Positions 63,611 to 64,000 of a stretch of 64,000 nucleotides of DNA are shown piece after piece (the stretch's first letter is position 1; each line of letters opens with the position of its first letter). The notes beneath the pieces are model-generated. The model worked only from the letters and a program-made list of their open reading frames with translations, did not search any database and was not told the origin of the DNA. Location: NCBI RefSeq assembly GCF_001020565.1, contig NZ_LDAS01000001.1, positions 2,380,520 to 2,444,519 of the forward strand, given 5' to 3'. The translations under genes were made by a program, and so were the position numbers. The DNA comes from Maribacter thermophilus. Lineage in GTDB: Bacteria; Bacteroidota; Bacteroidia; Flavobacteriales; Flavobacteriaceae.

Positions 63611-63969
63611 GATTCCTCTTTTTTAATGTCCTTTAAAATGGATTCCAATTCAGAAAGACTCATATCGTTCTTTTTCATAAAAAAAGAAACCATACTTTTA
63701 AACGAGCCTTGAAAATAACCGTCTACCAACTTGTTAATACTCTGATTGCTGTAGTCCGACTTTTTCACCAAAGGGTAATATAAATACCCTTTTCCCTCTT
63801 GTTCGTGATTCACAAAACCTTTGCTTTCCAATATCCTCACTATGGTAGAAACCGTATTATATGCAGGTTTCGGCTCTGGAAATTTTTCTATTATACCGGC
63901 AACATTAGATTTTTCTAACTGCCACAACACTTGCATTACCTCCTCTTCCGCTTTTGTTAATTGCTTCAT
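63607..63969 (-). CDS. BlaI/MecI/CopY family transcriptional repressor
   Basis: A 120-residue winged-helix repressor (LTKAEEEVMQVLWQLEKS opening, AYNTVSTIVRILESKGFVNH recognition region, DMSLSELESILKDIKKE dimerisation tail). The stop overlaps the start of the M56 gene by 4 bp. It heads a long minus-strand series; the promoter is cut by the window edge, but a candidate operator remains at 63978-63993. Confidence 0.93.
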   Translation of the reverse strand: MKQLTKAEEEVMQVLWQLEKSNVAGIIEKFPEPKPAYNTVSTIVRILESKGFVNHEQEGKGYLYYPLVKKSDYSNQSINKLVDGYFQGSFKSMVSFFMKKNDMSLSELESILKDIKKEES

Positions 63970-63977
63970 TTCTTTTC

Positions 63978-63993
63978 AACTAATTCTTTAGTT
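63978..63993. promoter_or_regulatory. candidate operator of the second BlaI system
   Basis: AACTAA-TTCT-TTAGTT, a 6-bp-arm inverted repeat 9-24 nt upstream of the BlaI start. The arms differ from the TACA/TGTA arms of the first system, which suggests separate specificity, but the site is cut close to the window end. Confidence 0.4.
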
Positions 63994-64000
63994 CGAATCA

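Overview
The window is AT-rich chromosomal DNA from a member of the Bacteroidota, most likely a marine member of the Flavobacteriaceae. The evidence is a SusC/SusD pair, a type IX secretion (T9SS) cargo protein with a PorP/SprF-like partner, lipoproteins whose lipobox Cys is followed by Ser/Asp/Glu, -7 promoter elements of the TAnnTTTG type, several Bacteroidota-typical DUF families (DUF4202, DUF4230, DUF4260, DUF4407, DUF4412, DUF4625, DUF4870), and TTG starts. I see no rRNA, insertion sequence, prophage, integrase or CRISPR array. Gene density is ordinary, with two tRNAs (Ser-GGA, Leu-TAG).

Layout. 1-17 kb is mostly core metabolism and envelope genes: an ExbB/TolQ-type channel, tRNA-Ser, asparaginase and a TatD nuclease, 2-oxoglutarate dehydrogenase E1/E2 (sucA-sucB), an HGSNAT-like acyltransferase, an amidohydrolase, galE plus a sugar aminotransferase divergent from the Kdo transferase waaA, two unlisted 40-45 residue membrane peptides, and a siroheme-synthase operon. 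17-27 kb is a transport locus: a TPR/AraC-type regulator, SusD, SusC and an SMP-30 hydrolase, with an identical 18-bp palindrome on both sides of the SusCD pair. 27-33 kb holds small envelope proteins, a leftover T9SS sorting domain and a hybrid two-component sensor/AraC regulator. 33-38 kb is a probable metal (zinc-like) uptake locus: two His-rich DUF4625 lipoproteins, a ZnuD-like TonB-dependent receptor and a short His/Cys membrane-anchored protein. 38-41 kb holds a secreted SnoaL-like protein, a sugar isomerase-like protein and a membrane AraC regulator. 41-46 kb is a large DUF285 (BspA-like) repeat surface protein with a T9SS type B tail, co-transcribed with a PorP/SprF-family protein. 46-53 kb has tRNA-Leu, an M20 dipeptidase, PhnA, and a BlaI/M56 sensor pair followed by DUF4407. 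53-64 kb is one long minus-strand run that starts with a second BlaI/M56 pair and continues through a TPR protein, a TonB_C-like lipoprotein, ruvC, hemW, a cyclase, several small DUF proteins, a membrane-anchored MutS-like ATPase and a metal-dependent hydrolase.

The most interesting points are: (1) two independent BlaI/BlaR1-type systems whose M56 sensors carry extra domains resembling parts of the Ton system (ExbD-like in one, two TonB_C domains in the other); (2) three tandem BlaI-type operators sitting on the -33 box, the -7 box and the start of the transcript of the first system; (3) the histidine-rich DUF4625/TonB receptor locus; (4) the repeated perfect palindrome flanking SusCD; and (5) the membrane-anchored MutS-like protein.
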